Positions 44,874 to 53,661 of a DNA stretch of 64,000 nt are shown piece after piece. The stretch's first letter is position 1, and each line of letters begins with the position of its first letter. The DNA lies in the NCBI GenBank assembly GCA_045631905.1, contig JAZQVO010000005.1, forward strand, positions 59,183-123,182, written 5' to 3'. The DNA comes from HGM04593 sp045631905 (GTDB lineage: Bacteria; Bacteroidota; Bacteroidia; Bacteroidales; Bacteroidaceae). A model generated the notes under the pieces. That model saw nothing but the letters and a program-made list of their open reading frames with translations, ran no database searches and had not been told where the DNA came from. Position numbers and translations under genes: made by a program.

Positions 44874-46025
44874 ATGAATATCCCAGCAGAGTATGACGAG
44901 ATTCGTCCTTATGTGCCCGAAGAACTTCCGGCAGTGTTCGAAGAACTTATTGCCGACCCCGAGTTTCAAGTAGCCATGGGTTATGCTTTCCCCGGCATGC
45001 CTTTTGAGCAGTTGGCGGGTGCTATGCGTGCGTCGAAGACAAACATCGACTTTCAAAAGGCAGTAGTGGCACCGTTCGTGAAAGGTTTGCTCGCAAAGCT
45101 TAGCACCGGTCTCACATTGAGCTACGAAAACAAGGAGAGCATGAAGAGTGCGCTCTGTATATCGAACCACAGAGATATAATACTCGACTCGGCGTTGCTG
45201 TGCATTCTGTTCATAGAGCATGTGGGTAACACGGTTGAGATTGCTATCGGCGACAACCTGCTCATACGTCCGTGGATTAAGAAACTTGTGCGAGTGAACC
45301 GTAGCTTCATCGTTCAGCGTTCGGCATCGATACGCGAGATGCTCGCTTCGTCGAAGAGGCTCTCGTCTTACATGCACCACGCTATCGCCGAGCGCAAACA
45401 GCCTGTATGGTTGGCACAGCGCGAGGGGCGTGCAAAGGACTCTAACGACATGACACAAGAGGGCCTCATAAAGATGCTTTCAATGTACTCGAGCGGTAAC
45501 GTGGTCGATGCCTTGAAGGAACTTAATATTGCCCCCACATCTATCTCTTACGAGTTCGACCCGTGCGACTACCTCAAAGCAAAAGAGTTCCAGCAGAAGC
45601 GCGACAACCCCGAACACAAAAAATCGCCCATGGACGACCTTGCCAACATGCAACAGGGCCTTATGGGCTACAAAGGTGCCATACACTACCATGTAGCCGA
45701 GTGCATAAACGACGAGATCGACAAGATAGACCGCACGCTCACAAAGAACGAGATTACCGCCGCCGTGGCACGCATCATCGACAAACATATACACAAAAAC
45801 TACCGTTTCTGGCCCATAAACTACTACTGCTATGGGTTGCTGACAGGTGACATGCAGTTTGCCGACAAATACACCCCCGAAGATGTGGTAAGGCTCGATG
45901 CCTACCTTGCCGAGCGTGTTGCCAAGGTGGACCTTCCCAACAAAGACGAAGCCTTCCTGCGTACAAAGATTCTCGAGATGTATGCCAACCCGTTGAAAAA
46001 CTATTTAAAGGCTGTTGCCGAGTAA
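44874..46025 (+). CDS. 1-acylglycerol-3-phosphate acyltransferase-like protein
   Basis: A 383-residue protein with the PlsC-type catalytic pattern: HxxxxD as SNHRDIILDS and the phosphate-binding QREGRAKD about 95 residues later. The acyl-donor family is clear, but the protein is longer than PlsC and has a distinctive N-terminus (YDEIRPYVPEELPAV) and C-terminal extension without obvious membrane helices. It may acylate a lipid A, ornithine lipid or other envelope lipid. ATG 44874 is chosen because homologous sequence starts at MNIPAEYDEIRPY; the frame is open further upstream. Confidence 0.85.
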   Translation: MNIPAEYDEIRPYVPEELPAVFEELIADPEFQVAMGYAFPGMPFEQLAGAMRASKTNIDFQKAVVAPFVKGLLAKLSTGLTLSYENKESMKSALCISNHRDIILDSALLCILFIEHVGNTVEIAIGDNLLIRPWIKKLVRVNRSFIVQRSASIREMLASSKRLSSYMHHAIAERKQPVWLAQREGRAKDSNDMTQEGLIKMLSMYSSGNVVDALKELNIAPTSISYEFDPCDYLKAKEFQQKRDNPEHKKSPMDDLANMQQGLMGYKGAIHYHVAECINDEIDKIDRTLTKNEITAAVARIIDKHIHKNYRFWPINYYCYGLLTGDMQFADKYTPEDVVRLDAYLAERVAKVDLPNKDEAFLRTKILEMYANPLKNYLKAVAE

Positions 46026-46048
46026 CAGAACGAGAAAAATATATTAAC

Positions 46049-46096
46049 CATGAGGCTGTGTCAAAATAAAATTTTGGTCCGGCCTCATGTTGTTTT
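46049..46096 (+). terminator. terminator after the acyltransferase gene
   Basis: CATGAGGC (46049-46056) pairs with GCCTCATG (46082-46089), with an inner CAAAAT/ATTTTG pairing and a T-rich tail. Confidence 0.7.
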
Positions 46097-46117
46097 TGTC
46101 ACTTTATGTGTAACTGC

Positions 46118-46148
46118 TTTGCTGTTTCGCCCGTTTGCACTAAATTTG
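46118..46148 (+). promoter_or_regulatory. full promoter of dusB
   Basis: TTTG at 46118-46121, 19-base spacer, TAAATTTG at 46141-46148. Transcription would start about 20 bases before the dusB ATG. Confidence 0.7.
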
Positions 46149-46175
46149 TAACATATACCCGAAAAAGAGAAAAGA

Positions 46176-47165
46176 ATGAAGATAGCCGACATAGAATTTG
46201 GAAAATATCCGGTGTTTCTTGCACCTATGGAAGATGTTACCGACGCAGCGTTTCGTCTGCTGTGCAAACGGTTCGGAGTTGATATGGTGTATACCGAATT
46301 TGTGTCGAGCGATGCGCTCATACGCGACATAAACAGCACCGTGCGCAAGCTCACTGTCTATGAGCAGGAGCGTCCCGTCGCCATACAGATATACGGCAAC
46401 GAGGTAGAGCCCATGGTCGAAGCGGCCAAGCGTGTGGAGCAGGCGCACCCCGATATTCTGGATATAAACTTCGGGTGTCCAGTGAAAAAAGTTGCACGCA
46501 AAGGGTGTGGAGCCGGCATGTTGCAAAATATTCCCAAATTGTTGGAGATAACCAAGGCTGTGGTCGATGCGGTGAAGATACCTGTAACCGTGAAAACCCG
46601 TCTTGGCTGGGACGAGAACAGTAAATGTATAGTGGAACTTGCCGAGCGTTTGCAGGATTGTGGTATTGCCGCCCTCACCGTTCATGGTCGCACTCGCGCA
46701 CAGATGTACACCGGTGATGCCGACTGGACACTTATAGGGAAGATAAAGGAGAATCCCCGTATGCACATACCCATCATAGGTAACGGCGATATAAAAACCC
46801 CCGAGCGTGCAAAAGAGTGCTTCGACCGCTACGGGGTAGATGCCATAATGATAGGACGTGCCAGCTTTGGGCAACCATGGATATTCCGCGATGTGAAGCA
46901 CTATCTGCTTAACGGCACTCACGCCACCCCTTTCACCTTCAAAGAGTGCATGGATATATTGCGCACACAGGTGCAAGAGAGTGTTGAGTGGCTGGGCGAG
47001 AGGCCCGGTATTCTGCATGTGCGTCGTCACCTTGCAGCCACGCCCTTGCTCAAAGGCCTGCCCGACTTTCGCCCCATGCGCATAGCTCTTCTTCGTGCCG
47101 AAAAGGTAGACGAGCTTATGGAGATTATGGAAAACATTGAAAAGACATATGCCCCTGTGCTATAA
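46176..47165 (+). CDS. dusB: tRNA-dihydrouridine synthase
   Basis: A 329-residue FMN-dependent TIM-barrel enzyme. It has LAPMEDVTDAAFRLL at the start, the catalytic cysteine in NFGCPVKKVARKGCGAGML-type sequence, VKTRLGWD, TVHGRTRAQMY and GNGDIKTPE. It reduces uridines in tRNA D-loops with NADPH. The closest type is DusB by length and motifs. A separate downstream unit begins 29 bases later. Confidence 0.94.
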   Translation: MKIADIEFGKYPVFLAPMEDVTDAAFRLLCKRFGVDMVYTEFVSSDALIRDINSTVRKLTVYEQERPVAIQIYGNEVEPMVEAAKRVEQAHPDILDINFGCPVKKVARKGCGAGMLQNIPKLLEITKAVVDAVKIPVTVKTRLGWDENSKCIVELAERLQDCGIAALTVHGRTRAQMYTGDADWTLIGKIKENPRMHIPIIGNGDIKTPERAKECFDRYGVDAIMIGRASFGQPWIFRDVKHYLLNGTHATPFTFKECMDILRTQVQESVEWLGERPGILHVRRHLAATPLLKGLPDFRPMRIALLRAEKVDELMEIMENIEKTYAPVL

Positions 47166-47194
47166 TAAAAGGGCATAAATAGCGTTTAAAAAGC

Positions 47195-47584
47195 ATGGAC
47201 GATATAAAAACATATAAAGATGCACGGGGAGCACTCACAATAGTTGAGTCTATGGGTAATGTGCCTTTCCCCATAGAGCGCGTTTTTTGGATATATGATG
47301 TGCCGGCCGGTGCCGAGCGCGGTTATCATGCCAACAAGGTCTCTTACGAGTATCTGGTGGCGGTGTGTGGTAGCGTAGATGTCTGTCTCGAAGATAAAAA
47401 CGGTCGTCGCACATATAATCTGTCGTCAAAAAATAGTGGTATTCTTGTGCCACCCGAAACATGGCGCGAACTTAAAAACTTTTCGCACGATGCGGTGTTG
47501 CTTGCTTTTGCATCGCACAATTACGACACATCGACCTACATAAACTCGCACGAGGAGTTCCTCGAATATATAAACAGGCAATGA
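47195..47584 (+). CDS. FdtA/WxcM-like sugar 3,4-ketoisomerase (cupin)
   Basis: A 129-residue single-domain cupin of the FdtA/QdtA family, which turn dTDP-4-keto-6-deoxyglucose into the 3-keto sugar. The active-site region reads RGYHANKVSYEYLVAVCGSV. FdtA enzymes usually have HAHK here with two histidines, and this protein has HANK, so catalysis could be changed. It is the first of three overlapping genes whose third is the aminotransferase expected to use the 3-keto product. Confidence 0.82.
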   Translation: MDDIKTYKDARGALTIVESMGNVPFPIERVFWIYDVPAGAERGYHANKVSYEYLVAVCGSVDVCLEDKNGRRTYNLSSKNSGILVPPETWRELKNFSHDAVLLAFASHNYDTSTYINSHEEFLEYINRQ

Positions 47585-48570
47585 GAGAAGGCAGAGGGTA
47601 TAAAATATCGGTTGTTCGCTATGACAACTCTATGGAACAGGCGTGGAACGGTTTTTTAGAATCGGTAAAGAATGCCACGTTTCTTCTTGGTCGTACCTAT
47701 ATAAACGAGGTGATGGAGCACAACCCTTGCGTGGAGGACCACTCGCTCATGTTTTATAAAGGCGACAGGCTTGTTGCTCTTCTCCCTGCAAACATCGAAG
47801 GCAAAGTGCTCGACTCTCATGGTCGTCTCACATATGGCGGTCTTATGATAGGGCTCTCCACAGGTGTGGAGGAGGTTATGGATATATTCTCGGCCTTGCG
47901 CGATTATCTTGTAGAAAATAGTGAGGTCGAGAAAATAATATATCGTCCTTTGCCACATATTTATGCCTCGTACCCTGCCGAGGAGGATTTGTATGCTCTT
48001 TTTCGCTATAATGCCCGCTTGGTTCAGCGTAAGGTGTCGTCGGCCGTATGGCTGCGCGAGCCTTGTGGCTTTTCTACTCTGCGACGTCGCAAGGTGAAAC
48101 TTGCTGTAAAGAGCGGTGTAACCGTGCGTCGCGACGAGGATTACGCCTCCTTCTGGAACATATTGGAGGAGAACCTCGAAAAGAGGCATGGCGTGTCACC
48201 CGTTCACACAGCCGGGCAGATGGGAAGGCTTGCAACATTGTTCCTCGGGAAAATAGTGCTATATAGTGCGTTCAACAGCGGTGGCGACAGGGTGGCAGGT
48301 GTGGTTATGTATGTTACCTCTCGCGTGGCACATGTGCAATATATCGCATCTACCGCCGAGGGGCGCGAGTGTGGTGCACTCGACTGTCTGTTCAGCCATC
48401 TCATAAACAAGGAATATGCCGATAAGGAGTATTTTGAGTTTGGCAACTCGGTGGAGCAGGGAGGCCGTTTCCTGAATAAAGGGCTTATCTTCCAGAAGGA
48501 GGGCTTTGGGGCTCGTGCTGTGGTTTACGATACATATGAGATTGATGTAAATTCTATTATCGATGGTTAA
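47581..48570 (+). CDS. GNAT/FemAB-like acyltransferase
   Basis: A 329-residue protein with the double GNAT fold of FemAB-like proteins (start ISVVRYDNSMEQAWNGFL; YGGLMIGLSTG; VAGVVMYVTSRVAHVQY; GALDCLFSHLINKEY). It could N-acylate the amino sugar made by its two operon partners, the job of FdtC in Fuc3NAc synthesis, although FdtC itself has a different fold. It overlaps the genes on both sides by four to eight bases. Confidence 0.75.
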   Translation: MREGRGYKISVVRYDNSMEQAWNGFLESVKNATFLLGRTYINEVMEHNPCVEDHSLMFYKGDRLVALLPANIEGKVLDSHGRLTYGGLMIGLSTGVEEVMDIFSALRDYLVENSEVEKIIYRPLPHIYASYPAEEDLYALFRYNARLVQRKVSSAVWLREPCGFSTLRRRKVKLAVKSGVTVRRDEDYASFWNILEENLEKRHGVSPVHTAGQMGRLATLFLGKIVLYSAFNSGGDRVAGVVMYVTSRVAHVQYIASTAEGRECGALDCLFSHLINKEYADKEYFEFGNSVEQGGRFLNKGLIFQKEGFGARAVVYDTYEIDVNSIIDG

Positions 48571-49666
48571 GTATTTCGATTTACAGAAGATTAATAACTC
48601 CTTCGAACCACAGCTCACCGAAAAGATTGCCGAGGTGGTAAAGGGTGGCTGGTATCTGCTTGGCGAGGAGTGTAAACGCTTTGAGGAGGCTTTTTCGGCC
48701 TATTGCGGTGTTGCTTGCTGTGTGGGTGTGGGTAATGGTCTCGATGCTCTCACGCTTGTGCTTCGTGCATATAAGGAGCTTGGTTTTATGCAGAATGGCG
48801 ACGAGGTTATTGTGCCTGCAAATACTTATATAGCGTCGGTGCTTGCAATAATTGAGGCGGGGCTTGTACCTGTTCTTTGCGAGCCTTGTGCCGACACCTG
48901 TAACATCGATGTGACAAAGATTGAAGGCCTTGTTACAGAGAGAACAAGGGCACTGCTTCCTGTGCATCTGTATGGTCGTGTTGCCGACATGGGGCCCATT
49001 ATGGATATTGCTCGACGCTACTCGTTGAAGGTGCTCGAAGATTGTGCACAGGCTCATGGCGCATTATATCGTGGTGAGCGCGTGGGTAGCATAGGCGATG
49101 CAGGAGCTTTCAGCTTTTACCCTGCAAAAAATCTTGGTGCTTTGGGCGATGGAGGTGCTGTTACAACCAACGATAAAGAGCTTGCCGAGGTGGTACGAGC
49201 CATGGCGAATTATGGCTCCGAAAAGAAATATATAAATGTATATAAGGGGGTGAACAGCCGTCTCGACGAGGTGCAGGCTGTTGCGCTTGCTATTAAACTG
49301 CAACGCCTCGACAGCGATAACGCACGCCGTGTGGCCGTTGCACAGCGTTACATGAGCGAGATAAACAACCCCTTGGTTGCACTGCCGGCTCCGGCACCGA
49401 TAGAGGCTCATGTGTATCATGTGTTCACGGTTTTTACCGAACATCGCGAAGCGTTTATACATCACATGCGCGAGCAAGGCGTGGAGGTAGCTATACACTA
49501 TCCCGTGGCTCCGCATCGTCAGGTGGCAATGTGCGAGTATGCCCATTTGTCGCTACCTGTGACCGAACATATTCATGCAACCGAGGTTAGCCTCCCTATC
49601 TCGCCCCTGCTCACCGATGCCGAGGTGCAGGCCGTTGTGGAGGCTGTGAACTCTTTTAAGGTGTAG
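48563..49666 (+). CDS. DegT/DnrJ/EryC1 sugar 3-aminotransferase (FdtB-like)
   Basis: A 367-residue PLP enzyme with the family motifs VGNGLDALTLVLRA, PANTYIASVLAIIEAG, LEDCAQAHGA, the PLP lysine in FYPAKNLGALGDGG (Lys about 190), and HVYHVFTV. It would transaminate a dTDP-3-keto-6-deoxyhexose. With the preceding ketoisomerase it forms a dTDP-3-amino-3,6-dideoxyhexose route; rmlA and rmlB are not in the window. The product is probably a surface glycan component. A fresh promoter follows. Confidence 0.88.
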   Translation: MVKYFDLQKINNSFEPQLTEKIAEVVKGGWYLLGEECKRFEEAFSAYCGVACCVGVGNGLDALTLVLRAYKELGFMQNGDEVIVPANTYIASVLAIIEAGLVPVLCEPCADTCNIDVTKIEGLVTERTRALLPVHLYGRVADMGPIMDIARRYSLKVLEDCAQAHGALYRGERVGSIGDAGAFSFYPAKNLGALGDGGAVTTNDKELAEVVRAMANYGSEKKYINVYKGVNSRLDEVQAVALAIKLQRLDSDNARRVAVAQRYMSEINNPLVALPAPAPIEAHVYHVFTVFTEHREAFIHHMREQGVEVAIHYPVAPHRQVAMCEYAHLSLPVTEHIHATEVSLPISPLLTDAEVQAVVEAVNSFKV

Positions 49667-49724
49667 TGCCTGCTTGCAAGAAACTGCTTCGGATATTTAA
49701 CAGCTTCTAATCATTCTCTCAAAA

Positions 49725-49755
49725 TTTGCAAAATTGTGCAAATAATATATTTTTG
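49725..49755 (+). promoter_or_regulatory. full promoter of the porin gene
   Basis: TTTG at 49725-49728, 19-base spacer, TATTTTTG at 49748-49755, 22 bases before the ATG. Confidence 0.75.
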
Positions 49756-49776
49756 CAAAAAATAATACTTATTGCT

Positions 49777-50796
49777 ATGAAAAAGATATTTTTTGCAATC
49801 TTGGCACTTGCTATGTGCATGTCGTTATCGGCACAAGAACAGAAATTGTTGAATTTGCGTCTCGAAGCGCGTGGTGACTATCAACGTGAATATCTCGAAG
49901 AGAGTACCATCGACGAGAACACCGGTTTTAAGGGTAAGTTCTTGAACCTGCGTCTCGACGGGAATATAAACAGTGAATTTTCTTACTCTTATCGTCAGCG
50001 ACTGAACAAAAAGAACGGCGATGCCAGCTTTTTCGATGCTACCGACTGGCTCTACCTCACATATAGCAAGAATAATTGGCAGTTGTCGGCCGGTAAGCAG
50101 GTTGTGGCAATAGGTGGTTACGAGTACGATGCCGCGCCCATCGATCTCTATGCCTGCTCCGAGTGGTGGCAACATATAAATTGCTATCAGTGGGGAGGAA
50201 GCATCGCCTATGCTTTGAATGAGGGCAAGGATAAGATAATGTTCCAACTATGCGAAAGCCCCTTCCGCGTGGCAAAGGAGGAGATGTATGCCTATAATCT
50301 TATGTGGGTGGGTTCTCATGGCTGTTTCAGCACACTCTACTCGGTGAATATGATGGAGTATCTTCCCGGTAAGTTCGTTAATTATATATCGTTGGGCAAC
50401 CGCTTCGATGTGGGTAACGTATCTGTCGAGCTCGACCTCATGAACCGTGCGGCAAGCGGTCAGGCCTTTCTTGCAAAGGACTTTTCGGTAATCGGCAAGG
50501 TGGCGTGGAGGCCTTGCGAGAAGCTGAATATCTTTGGTAAGGCAAGCTACGATGTGAACAATACCGGGAATGCAAAGGATTATCTTGTTGTTGCCGATAC
50601 CGAAATTAAGCGTGTGACTGCCGGCGTTGAGTATTTCCCTTTGAAAGATGGTAAGAACGATATTCGTCTGCATGCTGTGGGTTCGTACACCTTTGGCGAC
50701 GATGCAGGTGCTTCGACTGTTTTGCTCGATAAGCAAACATACATAACAGTGGGCGTTACATGGAAGATGGACCTATTGAATGCTCTAAAGTTCTAA
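49777..50796 (+). CDS. outer-membrane porin-like beta-barrel protein
   Basis: A 339-residue protein with a cleavable signal peptide (KKIFFAILALAMCMSLSAQ, cut after SAQ). The mature part consists of alternating short amphipathic strands ending in aromatic residues (for example WLYLTYSKNNWQLSAGKQVV; LRLDGNINSEFSYSYRQRL) and ends in a terminal Phe, the classical barrel signal. It resembles phosphate-selective OprO/OprP-type porins, but the substrate is not known. ATG 49777 follows the promoter; an earlier in-frame TTG overlaps it. Confidence 0.82.
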   Translation: MKKIFFAILALAMCMSLSAQEQKLLNLRLEARGDYQREYLEESTIDENTGFKGKFLNLRLDGNINSEFSYSYRQRLNKKNGDASFFDATDWLYLTYSKNNWQLSAGKQVVAIGGYEYDAAPIDLYACSEWWQHINCYQWGGSIAYALNEGKDKIMFQLCESPFRVAKEEMYAYNLMWVGSHGCFSTLYSVNMMEYLPGKFVNYISLGNRFDVGNVSVELDLMNRAASGQAFLAKDFSVIGKVAWRPCEKLNIFGKASYDVNNTGNAKDYLVVADTEIKRVTAGVEYFPLKDGKNDIRLHAVGSYTFGDDAGASTVLLDKQTYITVGVTWKMDLLNALKF

Positions 50797-50800
50797 TGCA

Positions 50801-51940
50801 ATGAAGAGACTTTTAAAATTTATCCCTTCGGGCATAGTGTGTCTGGTGGTGATTTTCCTTCTTTTCGGTTATTTGGCATCTCAAATGGGAACGGCTAATA
50901 TGCTCAATACCATTATGAAGACGGCTCACGACCTCTTGTTGAACACGGTGTTCTACCTCATGGCTATTTGTGTCATCACAGGTGCGATAGGTCGTCTGTT
51001 TGTGGAATTTGGTGTTGTAAGCCTGCTCGAAAAATTGTTGCGTCCGCTCATGAAGCCTGTTTTCAATCTGCCAGGTGTTGCATCGCTTGGTGCGGTACTT
51101 ACCTTCCTGTCCGATAACCCGGCTATAATATCTCTTGCACAGGATAAGCGTTTCAGCGCCTACTTTAAGAAGTATCAGTTTATATCGCTCACGAATTTCG
51201 GTACGGCTTTTGGTATGGGCCTTCTTGTGATAGTGTTCATGGTGGGGCAGTCCTATTTTGCGGAGCCTTTCATAGGCCTTTTTGGTGCAATATGTGGTTG
51301 TATGGTCTCTACCCGCATTATGCAATATTTTGTGGTAAAGGCTTACCCCCAATATAAGCACGAAGATGCAAGCGATGCACAGGAGATCGAAGAGCTCGAG
51401 GCGCAGGAGGAGGCAAAGCCTCTCTTCCAAAGAATACTCGACTCGTTGCTCGACGGTGGTCGCACAGGTGTCGATGTGGGTATAGCCATTATTCCCGGTG
51501 TGCTCATAATCTCCACACTTGTAATGCTCTTTACCTTTGGGCCGTCGGCAGGTGGAACCTTTACCGGTGCCGCCTACGAGGGTGTGCAGTTGTTGCCTTG
51601 GATAGGTGGCAAGTTGAGCTTTATATTTGAGTTTCTATTTGGCTTCCACGACCCGCACCTCATAGCTTTCCCCATCACGGCACTTGGTGCGGTGGGTGCG
51701 GCTTTGGGCCTTGTGCCTAACTTTGCGTCAGCAGGGTGGATAGATGGCAATGCTATTGCGGTCTTCACAGCCATAGGTATGTGTTGGAGCGGTTATTTGA
51801 GCACCCACACAGCCATGCTCGATGCAATAGGCTACCGTAACCTCACCTCGAAGGCTATTCTTGCCCACACCATAGGTGGTATAGTGGCGGCTATCGTGGC
51901 ACACTGGTGCTTTGTCCTCTATACGTTCGTTTTTGCCTAA
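50801..51940 (+). CDS. nucleoside-recognition (Gate) domain membrane protein
   Basis: A 379-residue inner-membrane protein with about eight to nine hydrophobic helices. It has the Gate-domain features MAICVITGAIGRLFVEFGV and FLSDNPAIISLAQDKRF in the first half and ISTLVMLFTFGPSAGG in the second, separated by a charged cytosolic loop (EIEELEAQEEAKPLF). Such proteins occur in nucleoside transporters and SpmA/SpmB. Likely cotranscribed with the porin gene four bases upstream, which suggests one uptake or export route across both membranes; the solute is unknown. Confidence 0.75.
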   Translation: MKRLLKFIPSGIVCLVVIFLLFGYLASQMGTANMLNTIMKTAHDLLLNTVFYLMAICVITGAIGRLFVEFGVVSLLEKLLRPLMKPVFNLPGVASLGAVLTFLSDNPAIISLAQDKRFSAYFKKYQFISLTNFGTAFGMGLLVIVFMVGQSYFAEPFIGLFGAICGCMVSTRIMQYFVVKAYPQYKHEDASDAQEIEELEAQEEAKPLFQRILDSLLDGGRTGVDVGIAIIPGVLIISTLVMLFTFGPSAGGTFTGAAYEGVQLLPWIGGKLSFIFEFLFGFHDPHLIAFPITALGAVGAALGLVPNFASAGWIDGNAIAVFTAIGMCWSGYLSTHTAMLDAIGYRNLTSKAILAHTIGGIVAAIVAHWCFVLYTFVFA

Positions 51941-51960
51941 AACATAATATTTTAATATAT

Positions 51961-51996
51961 AAACACCCTATCCTCCGCACAGAGGGTAGGGTGTTT
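51961..51996 (+). terminator. terminator after the Gate-domain gene
   Basis: A 15-bp stem with one G-T pair (51961-51975 with 51982-51996) around a six-base loop. Confidence 0.85.
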
Positions 51997-52036
51997 ATGT
52001 TGTATTATTATGGTTTGCGTAGTAGGGGTAATATAT

Positions 52037-52077
52037 ACAACAGAAGAGGTCGGCTAAAAGCCGACCTCTTCTGTTGT
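52037..52077 (-). terminator. 19-bp perfect hairpin at the tRNA-Gln 3' end
   Basis: 52037-52055 is the exact reverse complement of 52059-52077. It overlaps the last four bases of the tRNA gene, so the tRNA acceptor end is also part of the hairpin. It is positioned to terminate the tRNA transcript, though the T-run is broken. Confidence 0.75.
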
Positions 52078-52144
52078 CCTACCTGGATTCGAACCAAGAC
52101 AAACAGAACCAAAACCTGTTGTGCTACCATTACACCATAGGACA
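52074..52144 (-). tRNA. tRNA-Gln (anticodon TTG)
   Basis: The minus strand folds as a cloverleaf: acceptor TGTCCTA with TAGGACA, D-arm GTGTAATGGTAGCAC, anticodon stem ACAGG/TCTGT with loop TTTTGGT (anticodon TTG), T-arm CTTGG-TTCGAAT-CCAGG, and discriminator A. CCA is not encoded. Length 71 bases. Confidence 0.95.
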
Positions 52145-52273
52145 ATCCTTAGTGCTTTCTGCTAAAAAGCGATGCAAAGATATAACTTTCCAACTAAAAA
52201 GCCAAATTTTTATCATTCTTTTTGTCACTAAATGCGAAAAGTTAATTTTATAATCTACATAAGTCCCCTTGTT

Positions 52274-52303
52274 TTTGTAGTTTAATAAAATATGCTACAT
52301 TTG
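52274..52303 (+). promoter_or_regulatory. promoter of the M48-TerB gene
   Basis: TTTG at 52274-52277, an 18-base spacer and TACATTTG at 52296-52303. It lies in the 225-base region between the tRNA and the start codon, which otherwise holds nothing I can name. Confidence 0.6.
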
Positions 52304-52369
52304 TGAAAAGTGAATTTCTGCAAACAACAGGGGTAACAGAATACTACTACTAACTAAAACATTTACACT

Positions 52370-53644
52370 ATGGGAAAACTCAATTTGTTTGGTATGGGAG
52401 GTGCAAAATCTAACGATTCTGTCGTAAATAACAGGTGCAGGTTGGAACCAGCCATAGAGCTGGAGAAACAACTTGGCGAACAGATATATAAAGCCCTTCA
52501 AGGAGATGTGGTTCAGGAGGTGTTAAGCCAAATAAACTGCTCTTCGAACAGTAATATTTATTGGAGAAGCAGTATGGAGGGGCATAGCTTAAAGGTGGAG
52601 AAAGAACTTTTGAGCGATTTTTACGACCTCTGCCACGAGGTGAAAGATAAACTTGGCTACACTGCTGATGTCGATTTTTATATTACCGGCGATTCTGCCG
52701 TGAATGCTTTTTCCGTAGCTTCGGAGGGGGAGAATGAGCCCAATATAATAAATATAAATTCGGGGCTGTTCAGCCTCATGACACGCGAAGAGCTGAAATT
52801 TGTTATCGGGCACGAACTTGGTCATCTCATTAACAAGGATACCGAACTTGCTCGTCTCATTCGGTTTGTCTTCCCTCCGCAAGTGTCGGCACCTGTTACT
52901 TTGCAGTATAAGATTCGTTTGCGCGAGCAGTTGGCCGAGCTTGTGGCCGACAGGTATGGTTATATTGCCACCGAGGATCTTGGAGCTTGCGTGACAGCGT
53001 TCTTTAAATTGGCTTCGGGGCTCGACCTCGCCAAGATGAATGTGAGTATAGATGCTTTGATTGCCGACAACAACAAGCGTCTTGCTTACTTCCTTAACGA
53101 TAAGGGTATGAGCAGAGCCTCGCACCCGGTTAATCCTATCCGTGTGCAGGCTTTGAATCTTTTTGCAACATCTGCCTCGCAGGAAGAGCTCGATAAGGGT
53201 ATGGAGGAACTTATATCTATTTTGCTTAAAGTTGGCGATAGCGAGCAGGACCAGCATACAGCTCGTTTCATTGCCAGCGCCGGTATTCTTGTTGCAAATT
53301 CAGACGGGGGTGTTGCAAAGGAGGAGATTGACTATTGTATCTCGCAGTTGGCTTCGTTGAAGATATTCCCTCGATGGTATCTCGACGAGATTGCGCAAGG
53401 CGATGTGTTTGAGATTTTCAACGACGCGGTCTCTAATCTTCTAAAAATCAACCCCGGAATGCGCGAGGGTATGTTGCGCTACATGATAGATATTGTTATG
53501 GCCGACAAGGTTATCACAAAAGATGAGATAGAGCTACTATATAATTTTGGCGAGAGTGTCGGGCTGAGTCGAATAGAGGTGGCTACCAATATTGCCGATG
53601 CTATTCAGCAAAATTATGTTCCAAGTCTCGATTCGATAGTGTAA
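52370..53644 (+). CDS. M48-type metallopeptidase fused to a TerB-like domain
   Basis: A 424-residue cytosolic protein. About 60-280 is an M48-type zincin with VIGHELGHLINK (His and Glu ligands about 147-151) and third ligand Glu in REQLAELVADRYGY. About 300-420 is a helical TerB-like domain with two acidic motifs, ANSDGGVAKEEID and MADKVITKDEIELLY, the metal-binding half-repeats of the TerB fold. No membrane helices are present, unlike most M48 proteins such as HtpX. The pairing suggests a metal- or stress-controlled protease. It has its own promoter. Confidence 0.82.
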   Translation: MGKLNLFGMGGAKSNDSVVNNRCRLEPAIELEKQLGEQIYKALQGDVVQEVLSQINCSSNSNIYWRSSMEGHSLKVEKELLSDFYDLCHEVKDKLGYTADVDFYITGDSAVNAFSVASEGENEPNIININSGLFSLMTREELKFVIGHELGHLINKDTELARLIRFVFPPQVSAPVTLQYKIRLREQLAELVADRYGYIATEDLGACVTAFFKLASGLDLAKMNVSIDALIADNNKRLAYFLNDKGMSRASHPVNPIRVQALNLFATSASQEELDKGMEELISILLKVGDSEQDQHTARFIASAGILVANSDGGVAKEEIDYCISQLASLKIFPRWYLDEIAQGDVFEIFNDAVSNLLKINPGMREGMLRYMIDIVMADKVITKDEIELLYNFGESVGLSRIEVATNIADAIQQNYVPSLDSIV

Positions 53645-53661
53645 GTTCGGCTGTTTTGTCT

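Noticed and set aside
51907..52140. 77-codon frame running through a terminator and the tRNA-Gln gene
   Set aside because: It crosses two hairpins and the tRNA on the opposite strand, so it is not a credible gene.
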